Assembly: GCA_025174535.1 (NCBI GenBank)
Contig: JALBUN010000048.1
Span: 310,001 to 374,000, forward strand
DNA length: 64,000 nucleotides
From: Cantharellus purpuraceus
Lineage: Eukaryota > Basidiomycota > Agaricomycetes > Cantharellales > Hydnaceae
Reading direction: 5' to 3'
Shown: piece after piece, positions 21,701-31,079 of the stretch
Numbering within the stretch: position 1 is the stretch's first letter
Layout of the letters: every line of letters starts with the position of its first letter
Position numbers and translations under genes: made by a program
Notes under the pieces: generated by a model
What the model was told of the DNA's origin: nothing
Databases searched by the model: none
The model's input: the letters and a program-made list of their open reading frames with translations, nothing else

Positions 21701-22618
21701 GAAAGGGTCAATCAAGAAATTGAACAATACTTGAGGCTTTTCGTCAATCAGCGCCAGGATGACTGGATTGAGTGGGTTCCTCTTGCCGAATTCACATACA
21801 ACAACCGCATCCACTCCTCCACGCAATCAACCCCCTTCATGCTTGATACAGGCCAACACCCAAGGCTTGGGTTAGAGCCAATCCGAGAGACACGACTTGA
21901 AGCACTGGAAGAATTCACTGAGCGTATGGAGACAGCCACCACTGAGGCTCGCTCCGCCCTGGAAAAGGCAGCAGATGATATGGCACGATTCTATGATGCC
22001 CATCGGCAAGCAGCCCCAGTATACAAACTTGGTGACAAGGTCTGGCTCAATGCACAAAATATCACCACCACCCATCCAACCAAGAAACTTGATCACAAAT
22101 GGTTAGGACCGTATGTGATTAATAAGGTGGTCTCACGAAATGCCTATGGCCTACGACTTCCCCCAATCTTTGGCCGCACTCATCCAGTGTTCTCTGTTGT
22201 CTTACTCCGTCCTTATGAAAAGGATCCCATCCCTGAATGCCAGTCATCTCCTCCACCACCTCCAGTCATTCGAGATGGAGTACAGGAATACGAAGTTGAG
22301 AAGATCCTTGACAGCAGAGTTTTCCGAGGAAGACTGGAATACCTGGTGCGTTGGAAGGGCTATGGAGCTGCTGACGACCTCTGGATCCCAGCTAAGGATG
22401 CCAGTGGGGCTAGAAGGCGCATTGCAGACTTCCATCAGGAAAATCCTGAAGCCCCAAGGCGTATTTCGGCAGCCACCTATGCGGCTCTTCCCTTCAGACG
22501 CTTTGAGAACTTCACAGAACCTCCCAAACAGGTCCTCTTTGATTGGACAGCTGGCAGGAACCCAACACGTGGTATTGGACACATTTCAGAGCCGCAGAAT
22601 AGGCACAGTGAAGCTTAG
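18719..22618 (+). CDS. pol: Gypsy-1 Pol polyprotein
   Basis: About 1,299 open codons in the -1 frame of gag; the frame opens at a GTG at 18719 and the first ATG is 18728, so expression is probably by frameshift or reinitiation. Order: protease about 80-190 with LLNSGATGMF (the catalytic Asp of D-S/T-G is Asn at 91); reverse transcriptase about 290-520 with FMDD at 455-458 and YCKLN where YRKLN is usual; RNase H about 600-730; integrase with an H2C2 zinc site and D899, D959 and E995; and a chromodomain about 1190-1250 (YEVEKILDSRVFRGRLEYLV). The frame has no stop, yet the protease and YRKLN changes, both single transitions, suggest loss of activity. The C-terminal chromodomain would target insertion to chromatin. 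Confidence 0.93.
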   Translation: MKSMPCLTNRFSVLESCTVGLTSDMLHAHSLVHQTETKTAMPETPSQLSAKHDDPPRLYLRSADIRRCTRIPMKIHSVDTGYPLAVDALLNSGATGMFIDAEYVKAEKLRTRPLPRAIPVYNIDGTPNEAGSIKEEVDLICTYGTHTERATFSVTSLGTFGIIVGHTWLVKHNPEVDWRTGKVQMTRCPDSCGEVPEHKEHSLGTTPSNGKNSHGQPQYEGDRTFVIFVEEDLENIYAGSTVSQQLAQKAAESTPVKTFEEIVPKAYWGFKDVFAKESFDQLPPRKLWDHAIELTPGAQPFSTKVYPMSPNEQKELDSFLEENLRNHRIRPSKSPMASPVFFVKKKDGNLRFVQDYCKLNDITIKNAYPLPLVPDIMNKIATANAKYFTKLDIRWGYNNVRIKEGDEWKAAFRTNRGLFEPLVMFFGLTNSPATFQTMMNGIFKELIDDGTMVVFMDDILIFTESLEQHHTIVQSVLEILRANHLYLKPEKCLFSQQKVDYLGLILSQGQVAMDPVKVAGVRDWPTPRNVTEVKSFLGFINFYRRFIEDFSHIAKPLNRLTKADTQWSWIPDGPEQEAFDKLKQLVTSTPILVLPDQTKHFRLETDASAYATGAVLSQLCDDEKWRPVGFVSKSLSDAERNYAIHDKELLSVIRGLEEWRHILEGTKYKIEILNDHQNLTYFRTAQNLNRRQARWSLYLSRFDFELIHRPGRHSAKPDALSRRVDHKRGEEDNQNQVLLGPELFHIDATSTYPGPEAQMITGEGDIFLVRVRNCTNRDEKVVKALKELGPSRNLRGQEWTEENGLVLYRGKVYVPLDPKLRHDIVRAHHDTHITGHPGRWRTTELVSRSYWWPGFGRYIAKYVKGCDLCNRTKTFPAPPMGKLLPNRVPDRRWQVISVDLIVELPISHGYDALLVVVDRLSKRAHVIPTTSDINSIGVARLFRDHVWKHHGLPEEIISDRGTQFVSQFMRELNKLLGIKVAASTAYHPQTDGQTERVNQEIEQYLRLFVNQRQDDWIEWVPLAEFTYNNRIHSSTQSTPFMLDTGQHPRLGLEPIRETRLEALEEFTERMETATTEARSALEKAADDMARFYDAHRQAAPVYKLGDKVWLNAQNITTTHPTKKLDHKWLGPYVINKVVSRNAYGLRLPPIFGRTHPVFSVVLLRPYEKDPIPECQSSPPPPPVIRDGVQEYEVEKILDSRVFRGRLEYLVRWKGYGAADDLWIPAKDASGARRRIADFHQENPEAPRRISAATYAALPFRRFENFTEPPKQVLFDWTAGRNPTRGIGHISEPQNRHSEA

Positions 22619-22657
22619 CGCTCACCAAATTCATCCATGCCGAAATTCCACTAACTG

Positions 22658-22665
22658 TATATAAG
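22658..22665 (+). promoter_or_regulatory. TATA box before Gypsy-1 ORF3
   Basis: TATATAAG (in ctgtatataagccag) lies 60 bases before the ATG at 22725 and 40 bases after the pol stop. Spacing and sequence fit a separate promoter for ORF3. Usage is inferred. Confidence 0.6.
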
Positions 22666-22724
22666 CCAGTGAATCCACTTCCCCTTCCTCAGTAAAACCA
22701 TCATCGTTCACTACCCAACCCACC

Positions 22725-22994
22725 ATGCCTTACCAGTCTGAATCCACCCCTCTACGCTCACTCCGTTCCTACCCCTCAATCACTTGGTCAGTTGACTCAA
22801 GGGATACTGCACGTGCTGTAGAGGATTATAACCTCCCATCTCCACCTCCACAAGTTCATTTCCCCTTCTGGCATCGTAATCCATCCAGACGCCAGACATA
22901 CTACATCGGGGACCCTCTATTCATCGGCAACTATGACATACCATATGCCTTCCAAGGGCTCGCCGGTAAAGTCACCTATGAGGGAGGGAGATGA
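22725..22994 (+). CDS. Gypsy-1 accessory ORF3, 89 residues
   Basis: The ORF lies between pol and the 3' LTR, where Gypsy elements usually have no gene or an env-like gene. It encodes a small protein rich in Pro, Tyr and Arg with no signal peptide or membrane helix visible, so it is not env-like. Motifs: ITWSVDSRD, SPPPQVHFPFW, YYIGDPLFIGNYDIPYAF. The same spaced motifs and the same length occur in the ORF at 9938-10207 and its copy at 53605-54039. Function unknown; conservation across two families suggests it matters to the element. Confidence 0.7.
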   Translation: MPYQSESTPLRSLRSYPSITWSVDSRDTARAVEDYNLPSPPPQVHFPFWHRNPSRRQTYYIGDPLFIGNYDIPYAFQGLAGKVTYEGGR

Positions 22995-23200
22995 TACTTG
23001 GGGCAGTTTTCAGCACGAACAATCCCATATCCCCTGGAGAGTTCACCATCCCACTTTACCCCAAGGCAGAGAAGAGTCACCATCAACACTTGTCATGGGC
23101 TCTACTTTGGCAGAGAGTGAGAAGGGACCTTGCAGAGTGCTTCAGGGTGTGTCTCTCTTGAGATGGATGGGACAATAGTGCATATCGAGACGACATGCAT

Positions 23201-23214
23201 TAAGAGGGAGGTGA
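23201..23214 (+). promoter_or_regulatory. Gypsy-1 polypurine tract
   Basis: The purine-rich taagagggaggtga lies immediately before the 3' LTR, where plus-strand DNA synthesis of LTR elements is primed. Confidence 0.75.
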
Positions 23215-23576
23215 TGTCAGGGTTCAAATAAGTCATATTCTATTTTTAGTATTTTCTCTTGACACCCCTATCAGCGCAGCCTGTCAGGGTGCGTCTCCCC
23301 TATTTCATTGCCCCTATCACTTCCCCTATCTTTCCTCCCCTATCTTGGTTCTCCTATCCGTCTCCATCATTTAGTATAAAGACTTGCCTTGGTGCAGTGT
23401 GATCCCCTCAGCTTGATCTCTGAGGATATCCGCTGTACCAGGTAAGTCCCATGTATTTATCAGAAACAGCTGTATAGACTGAGGATATCCGCTGTACCAG
23501 CTGGCATTATTTCTTATCGGCTCTCACTTATTGAGTATCTTGTTGTTGTGGCCTCGTCATCAGCGTCGCCCTCACA
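23215..23576 (+). repeat. Gypsy-1 3' LTR
   Basis: 362 bases, identical by eye to 17150-17511. Its last 46 bases happen to be open in the same frame as the Gypsy-2 pol that follows, which makes the two look fused. Confidence 0.92.
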
Positions 23577-26500
23577 GATCCATACCTAATAGAGAAAAAT
23601 CTTCTGAGCCTTTGTCTCTGGAAAACTCTTTTTCTGAGACATTCACTCCTAAATCTCGTCAAGAGAGGAGAAGGTTAATGAAAGATTCCAAACATGTAGC
23701 TGCTTTCCTAAGGAATTCTAAGCTTACTAGTTGGGCTCCTAACTCCTTGATTAAACTCAAGCGTTTCATGTCCAGACCAGCAGGCTGTGCCTTCCTTGGA
23801 TCTTCTGCAACCACTACTAATGTTTGGCTGGGAGAATATGGAAAGAATCAAACTACCCTTGTAGCTGATTCTGGTTCAGACATAACCCTTATCTCTCAGA
23901 AAGCTCTTTGCTCTATGGAGAATCCTCCTAAGATCAAAACAGGTCAGAAAATTAACTTGATACAAGTTACTGGCACATCCAAAATTTCTGGATACGTTAC
24001 GGTGCCCATTTACTTTGACTCTGACTCTGGACCAGTTCAGATTGAAGTTGAAGCTTATGTGGTCAAAGGCATGACTATCCCTGTCATTCTTGGGAATGAT
24101 TTTGCTGATCAGTACTCTATCTCACTTATAAGAGAAGGCTCAGATAGCTATCTTATGTTTGGTAATACTGGACGGAAAGCCAAGATTGAGAACTCAGTGA
24201 GCTCACCCTTATTGGATGAGAATGGTCACACCTTTAAAATAAGAGCCCTTCCTGACCTTGCATCTCTAACTGCAAAGTTCAAGGCTCATAGATGTATTAA
24301 GAAATCTCGGAAACGGATTAGAGCACGCATTTCGGATTCAAGTGTTAGGGCCTTACATCCCGTCACAATTCCTCCTGAAACTGCTTCTCTAATTCCTGCT
24401 TCTATCTATTTCCCTGGGAATAGTAATGAAGTTTATGTGGAAAAAGTGCTTCACTCCAATCATGGGCCTGAAGATTTCTATGGCATCTCAGATGCAATTG
24501 TATCTCGGAATAACCCGTGCCTACATGTTAGCAATTTTTCATCACAACCAGTTACTATACATCAAGGACAACTTCTGGGTCATGCTAGAAATCCTTCCAA
24601 TTGGCTGGATCGGACTTCTAATTTGAACCAGACTCAATTAGAGACTTGTCTCTCTCACGCCAGACTCATAAAAGCTCTTGCTCAACAGAACTTTGAGACT
24701 GGTGCGGTACCTACTGTTGCCTCTCTTGAATCAGATGGAGAGGTGGTACAAGGAGGACCTAAGGCTCAGGAAATTCCCCCTGAGGATGTTCCTGAAAACC
24801 AACTGTTGGATGAAATTGACTTCTCACCAGAGCTCAATGATGCCAATAGGAAGGCTCTCCAAGATACAGTTCTGGCACATAAAGACGCATTTGGTCTTGA
24901 TGGCAGACTTGGCAATTATGATGCAAAAGTTGAAATCAATCTCAGGCCTGAGGCCAAAGAAATTTCACTACCTCCTTATAATGCCTCACCTGCCAAAAGG
25001 GAAGTCATTGACAAGCAAATGGATGCTTGGCTCAGTCTTGGAGTCATTGAACCATCCAAAAGTCCTTGGGGTTTTCCAGCACTTATAGCCTATCGTAATG
25101 GGAAACCAAGAATGTGTATAGACTATAGGAAACTCAATGAGATTGCTGTCCCGGATGAATTTCCCTTGCCAAGACAAGATTCCATTTTGCAGGCACTCAC
25201 TGGATCTCGTTGGTTATCCACCTTGGATGCATTAGCGGGTTTCACACAGCTGCAAATGTCGGACAGTGCCAAAGAAAAAACTGCATTCAGAACTCATAGA
25301 GGACTGTATCAGTTCAAACGGATGCCCTTTGGGTATCGGAATGGACCTGCAGTCTTTCAAAGAGTGATGCAAGGTGTCCTAGCACCTTTTCTATGGGTGT
25401 TTGCCCTGGTCTATATTGATGATATTGTCATATATTCCAAGACATTCAAAGAACACTTGGATCATCTAGACAAAGTGTTCGGAGCTATAGAAAAGTCTGG
25501 AATCACCTTATCTCCTGCTAAGTGCCATTTGGCCTACCAGTCATTGCTACTGTTAGGACAAAAGGTATCACGGTTAGGTCTATCAACTCACAAGGAGAAG
25601 ATAGATGCTATACTGGAATTGGCAGAACCAAAGAATGTGCATGACCTACAAATCTTCCTCGGAATGGTGGTATACTTCTCCTCATATATACCATTCTACG
25701 CATGGATTGTAGCTCCCTTGTTTGAATTGCTCAAAAAGAATTCAACTTGGGAATGGGGCAATACTCAACAAGAAGCCTTTGATTTGGCTAAAAATGCCCT
25801 TGTCAGTGCGCCAGTCAGAGCGTATGCCATTCCTGGTCTCGGATATAGAGTCTACTCTGATGCATGTGATGTCGGAATCGCTGCTATACTTCAGCAGATT
25901 CAACCTCTCAAAATCAGAGATCTCAAAGGTACCAAAGGGTATGAGAAACTCAAATCAGCTTATGACAAAGGATTACCTGTACCACAATTGGTGATTCCTG
26001 TGTTAAAAGATGAAACTCTCCCTAAGCCAGGTACTTGGGATAAAGACTTTGAAAACACTACGGTTTCAGTAGAACGAGTCATTGCTTACTGGTCTCGCAC
26101 CTTGAAACCAGCTGAAAGGAATTACTCTCCTACAGAAAGGGAGGCGCTTGCATTACGAGACGGTCTTATCAAATTTCAACCCTACATTGAAGGGGAGAAA
26201 GTAGTAGCCATCACAGACCATGCAGCCCTCATCTGGAGTCGGACCTACCAAAATGTTAATCGGCGGTTATTAACTTGGGGAACTGTATTTGCTGCATACC
26301 CTGAATTAAAAATCGTACACCGAGCAGGACGGGTTCACTCTAATGTAGATCCTATTTCCAGACTCAGAAGGAATGTTCCATATCAAGATGGGCCTTCTTC
26401 TGATGACTCCATTCCTACTATCCTGGACTCGGAACAGGATCCACTTGTGGATTTTTATTCTGATATCTCTCCTCACTTTGAAGCCAGAACTTTAATGTTA

Positions 26501-28240
26501 ATGGCTGCATATGAAGAAGAGAACCAGAGAATTCCACTGAGCGTGCATGCTTCTTCCATCCAAGTCAATACCAGCCTGGAAGAAGATTTCACCATTCCAT
26601 ACGTGACAGCCAAAGGCTATAATCTAGTCTCTAGCCTTGCTCAGGAAGAGATTCAGAAAATAGTTGATGCGTATGCCAAAGATCCTTACTTCAAAAGGGT
26701 CAGATCTGAATTACGACAGGAGTCTAATTGGATCAGTCCGAAGCATCCACTCTTTTTTGAAAATGAGGATGGATTGCTTTACTTTGAAGATTGGAATGGC
26801 AATTACAGGCTATGTGTACCCAAGGCTGAGCAATCTAATCTTCTAAGTGAAATTCATGATGAAATCACTGAAGGAGCTCATGCGGGTTATCATAAAACAT
26901 ACAACAAACTGGCTTCTACCTTCTATTGGCCTAGAATGAGTAGAGATGTCAAGAAGTTTGTTGTAAGCTGTGATATTTGCCAGAAAGCCAAACCAAGGCG
27001 ACACGCACCTATTGGACTGTTGCAGCCCATACCTATTCCAGAAAATCCTTTTGAAGTTATCACCATGGACTTCATTATGGAATTACCCGAGAGCAATGGG
27101 TACGATTCCATCCTGGTGATAGTGGATAAACTTACAAAGTTTGGCATCTTTGTCCCTACTCAAAGCACTATTAATGAGGAGGGAACTGCTCGGATACTGT
27201 TTGAACATGTGCTATCCAAATATGGAATTCCCAAACAAATTATATCCGACAGAGATCCCAGATGGACCAGCACCTTCTGGAAAGAGATATGCAAGCAAAT
27301 AAATACTAGAAGAGCTCTAACTACAGCCTATCACCCTCAAGCAGATGGTCAAACTGAGGTGTTGAACCAGACGCTTGAAACCGCGCTACGTTCTTACGTA
27401 AGCCCGACGCGCGACAACTGGGCGGCTCTCCTCTCTCCATTTGCTCTATCCTACAATAACCTCCCACACTCCACGACTGGATTCGCGCCGGCATTTCTAC
27501 TGTATGGCTACCATCCACGCACTCCATCTTCCTACATTCATTCATCTACTCACGGCGTTCACCGGCCTTCCAGCCCGCCGGCCCCACGACCAGTTGGATC
27601 GGTCGATCGCGTTGATTTAATCAAGTCCCCTGCCAATAAAGTTGAAAGTACGAAAGCTATGGACTTTCTAAGTGAATTAGCTACTTACCGATCTCAGGCT
27701 AGAGAAGCCCTGCAATTTGCGCAGGTTGCTCAGCAAAAGAATTTCAACACCGGTCGTCTGGCTCAAGAATTCGACGTTGGCGATCGCGTTCTCATCAATC
27801 CCCATTCCCTCAGTCTATTGCATGCTCAGAAAGGCCTAGGTAAGAAGCTCCAAATGAAATACGATGGCCCCTTTGATATCATACAAAAATTAGGGCCGGC
27901 TACCTATCGCCTTCGCATGCCCGCGTCATACGGGCTCCACCCTGTCCTTAACATCGCTCACCTCGAGCTCTACTCCTCCTCACCCCCTTCCTGCGGTTCA
28001 CGACCTCTCAGATCTCTCGAACGCGCTGATTTCACGCAACTCCCAGAATTCGAGGTCGAGTCCATCATCGGTGAACGATGGCGAAAGGCCCGTAATGGCC
28101 GGCGTGTCCAGGAGCTCCTCACGCGTTTCATCGGATACGACTCATCATATGACGAGTGGCTCCCGCGAAAGAACCTTCGCAACGCTCCCGACCTCCTTCG
28201 CGATTGGGATCAACGCGATCGGGGTATCTCTCGCCACTAG
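23577..28240 (+). CDS. pol: Gypsy-2 Pol polyprotein, N-terminus missing
   Basis: About 1,554 open codons to TAG at 28240. The open frame extends back to an ATG at 23531 inside the Gypsy-1 LTR, but that is not a natural start. Residue numbers here count from that ATG. Order: protease with VADSGSD (Asp at 113); a long spacer; reverse transcriptase about 490-720 with YIDD at 628-631; RNase H about 770-950; an H2C2 zinc site (HAGYHKTYNKL...CDICQKAK); integrase D1180, D1240, E1276 with 35 residues between the last two; and a chromodomain-like end (FEVESIIGERW...DEWLPRKNL). All catalytic motifs look intact. CpG is scarce before about 27,370 and abundant after it. Confidence 0.92.
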
Positions 28241-28437
28241 GGCTTCCTCTATCTATGACTCTCTTATCTCGGCCTTCTACCCTATTCCTTCACCTTCCTA
28301 GCTATTCCAGATCCTTTCCCTACTGTTCTATAAACCCAATATCATGATGTCTTCATTTTACTCAATCCCAACCGCATCTAACTTTTGAAAAACCTCAGCA
28401 AATCTTTAGTCTTTCCACCTATCTACTTCTTTCCACT

Positions 28438-29466
28438 ATGGCTAACTACCCTGATGTGTCTGTCATTGACTTCGTGATTCATAAAGAAAACGATACATAT
28501 ATACAAGGTGGAGTTCCTGTACCTAACTACGGACTCCAATTCACTTCCAACTTCGACTTCTACCAACCCAATCGTTTTGACTTCATCTATCTTGAAGCAC
28601 CGGCAAGTGAGTATGCCATACTACGCAATGACCTTGCCAGCAGCTTCTGGGAGACGTTGAAGATGAAAACTCGATACATTCTCGCAGCTGCTCACGGATG
28701 GGACGGCGAGTCAGCCCTCGAACCTCTCCCTTCTGAGATTCCTCTTGGAAAGCTCCAGGAGATAGATATGATTCCCCCTCCTTTTCCAGCTCGTAACCAA
28801 CTCTCATTCAACTTCTTCCTCCTCCCAGAGAAACCCTCTGTCATACGTGAATGGATCCGTGCTTGGCAGAATCAGTCTCGCCAGCTCTCTGCATGGATCT
28901 GCAAATCCAAAATCAATAGTGCACGCCTCCCAGGCTGCTCCTGGAGGTGGCCAACTTCACCACTCTACTCCCATCCTTTGGATGACGTGTCAGAATTTGA
29001 TGACGGAATCTCCCAAGCCACTGAGGTGAACTCCACTATATCCGAGTCCTCTCTCCCCTCTCTCCCAGTCGTTCATGCTTTCAGAGCCCATGCTGAACCT
29101 GATGGTCTCAAAAGACCCCGCGGGTCGTCCCCTTTCGAGGCCAATCGTGATGGTGACGATGCCAACAAGAAACAACTTGTGTTGTGGCAACCTTCAGCGA
29201 CCCAACTTCGAGAGATGTACCTTTCCCTTTCACGTGGATATGTTAGCTCATACTCTGCTCCCACGTCTTCTATCACCACTCCTCCCAACTCACCAGCTCC
29301 TCCTCCCTATCACAAAAACTCAACTCACTCCTATGATCCTCGAGTTCCTAAACCTATATTGACTCGTCGGACTCGACTCACGACTCGTGTGTTCAAAAAT
29401 CCTTATGCCACGGGTAACTCTGGAGGATATGAGAGGACGGAAGGGAGGAAAGATGTGCGTGACTAG
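28438..29466 (+). CDS. Gypsy-2 accessory ORF, 342 residues
   Basis: A complete frame lies between pol and the 3' LTR, starting ATG 28438 about 200 bases after the pol stop; tctataaac near 28329 may be its TATA box. The N-terminal ~180 residues are aromatic and acidic and look folded (NRFDFIYLEAP, WETLKMKTRYILAAAHGWDG, NQSRQLSAWICKSKINSARL). The rest is Ser/Pro-rich and basic at the end. No signal peptide or transmembrane helix is visible, so it is not env-like. I recognise no family and see no similarity to the 89-residue ORF3. Function unknown. Confidence 0.75.
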   Translation: MANYPDVSVIDFVIHKENDTYIQGGVPVPNYGLQFTSNFDFYQPNRFDFIYLEAPASEYAILRNDLASSFWETLKMKTRYILAAAHGWDGESALEPLPSEIPLGKLQEIDMIPPPFPARNQLSFNFFLLPEKPSVIREWIRAWQNQSRQLSAWICKSKINSARLPGCSWRWPTSPLYSHPLDDVSEFDDGISQATEVNSTISESSLPSLPVVHAFRAHAEPDGLKRPRGSSPFEANRDGDDANKKQLVLWQPSATQLREMYLSLSRGYVSSYSAPTSSITTPPNSPAPPPYHKNSTHSYDPRVPKPILTRRTRLTTRVFKNPYATGNSGGYERTEGRKDVRD

Positions 29467-29498
29467 GTCAGGGAAAGAATATTTGAAGGGGGGATGAA

Positions 29499-31076
29499 TG
29501 TATGGGAATCACCTTTTCCCTATCAAATTCCATTTATGCAGCACCAATGTGCTATTCTTTGCTTTTCCATTCCTAAATATCAGCATATATTTGATGCTTG
29601 TACCTGGAATGGACTTATTCAAATATTCTCTATTTTTCCATATTTTTCTGGGAATATTCCATGCAGAACTCGGCCCAGAATCATTTATTTCTGCTGTGCT
29701 ACAGTTGTGGACCCATAGGCGCCCACAAACCTTCGCGCAGCCGCCTCTCCCCTTTTGGACCAGGCATTTGGCCTGAATTCAAGCTCAGATGTCTCTGATC
29801 AATAAATATTCTGTAACTTAACAACCACAGCCTCTCAGGGCACTATTTTCCATGCAGATCATCACATGACATGTGGCTATCCATGGCTGTCCAAACCAGT
29901 GCAGAAAACAGGGTGGACACCCTTCTTTTTGCCTGATCAGTGCCTAGTTCAGGGATCAAATCAGCTGATGGGTGATCAAATCAGGTGATTGCCTTGGAAT
30001 ATTCTACCCCTTTCCATAACATTCTAGCTGTTTCCTTCTATTATTAGATAGAACATTCCAGAACCATTATTCAGCTCCTGATCAGTGTTAGTGCTGTGAT
30101 CAGATCCTGTGATTGGCTTGGAATATTCTACCCCTTTCTTCCACCTTCCACAACCTTCCAGTAGTTTCCATCTATTAATAGGTAGAATATTCCAGAAGCA
30201 TTAGTCAGCCCCTGTAAATACAATATATAAGGAGGCCATTCTGCCTCTGAAAGAATAACATATCATCATATTCTACCCATCTTCTGCACACCAGTGTGAC
30301 TAGAGTGACATACAGTGTCATCCTCTATCTCAGTAACTGTTGATTACCAGTTCAAGGATCTTTTACAGTTGTGTAACTGTACTTGATTGCACTCGAAGTA
30401 GTGATATTCCTGCTTTGGGCGTGAGTGTAGTATCTGCCTCACGTGACTACGAATCTACAGGGTGAGATTGTCTGTCGATAGTCCTGCCATTAATGCTCTT
30501 GTTTAAGTAACTAGTGTGTACTGCCTTTGCAGAGCATTAGAAGCTTGAACTCGTGTGAAGCAGTTGCTAGACTACTTCACACATTGCTGTTACCCGCTTC
30601 AGAGTGCCACTGGTTGGACGGTTGGATTCATCCACCTACTTCCTTTAGCCTCTAAGTGCATTCCCCTCTTTTTGGAATATCTGGACCCCTAAGCGTCCGT
30701 GAACTCTAGACTCTGGAAGTCTTATTCATTTCTTGCTGCTAAGAAACGTATTACCTTTCTGCGTATAGTCTGCATTGACCAATACAAAGGATTGTAACCA
30801 AAGTACAAACGTTAAATTGTTTCTGGAGTTGTGCTGCAGCAGGGTTTGATATTCTTCTCAGCTGTTCATTCACGGAATTGTGGTGATTTAGAGTTTGCCC
30901 TAACACCATAATTTTGCGGGTTCCAAAACACAAAGGATTGTAACCAAAGTACAAATGTTAAATCATTTCTGGAGTTGTGCTGCAGCAGGGTTTGATATTC
31001 TTCTCAGCTGTTCATTCATGGAATTGTGGTGATTTAGAGTTTGCCCTAACACCATAATTTTGCAGGTTCCAAAACA
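29499..31076 (+). repeat. Gypsy-2 3' LTR (LTR-B) with internal duplication
   Basis: It starts TGTATGGGAATC and ends GGTTCCAAAACA (1,578 bases). It equals the inverted 1,432-base copy at 35734-37165 plus a 146-base tandem duplication at its right end. A TATA-like tatataagg is near 30224-30232. Confidence 0.9.
30785..31076 (+). repeat. 146-base tandem duplication in LTR-B
   Basis: Units 30785-30930 and 30931-31076 both run from caaaggattgtaacc to ggttccaaaaca with a few differences (aaacgtt/aaatgtt, gcgggttcc/gcaggttcc). The other LTR-B copies reaching this end (35734, 57526, 63342) have one unit. Confidence 0.9.
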
Positions 31077-31079
31077 GAT

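Larger units (their letters stand above)
17150..23576 (+). mobile_element. Gypsy-1: full-length Ty3/Gypsy chromovirus
   Basis: The element has two 362-base LTRs that I read as identical, gag, pol (protease, reverse transcriptase, RNase H, integrase, chromodomain) in the -1 frame, a small third ORF, and a polypurine tract. The 5-base flanks (attgc on the left; gatcc on the right) do not match. Its right end abuts the truncated Gypsy-2 and its left end a WD40 fragment, so the insertion or its surroundings were rearranged. The primer-binding site after 17511 was not identified with confidence. Confidence 0.93.
23577..31076 (+). mobile_element. Gypsy-2: 5'-truncated chromovirus with long LTR
   Basis: It contains pol, a 342-codon accessory ORF and a 1.58 kb 3' LTR (LTR-B). 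The 5' LTR, leader and gag are absent; the element starts mid-frame exactly at the end of the Gypsy-1 3' LTR. Its right end lies inside a Copia gag gene. A related 1,432-base LTR in reverse orientation lies at 35734-37165. Confidence 0.9.

Noticed and set aside
23531..23576. Start of the Gypsy-2 pol frame at an ATG inside the Gypsy-1 LTR
   Set aside because: These 46 bases belong to the Gypsy-1 LTR and are open by chance; the natural N-terminus of Gypsy-2 has been lost, so this is not a designed fusion protein.
22725..29466. Env-like genes in the post-pol ORFs
   Set aside because: Neither product shows a signal peptide, a fusion-type hydrophobic stretch or a transmembrane helix.
29494..29798. 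Short frames recurring at 29.5 and 36.9 kb
   Set aside because: They recur only because the LTR-B sequence recurs; there are overlapping frames on the same DNA and no promoter or domain.
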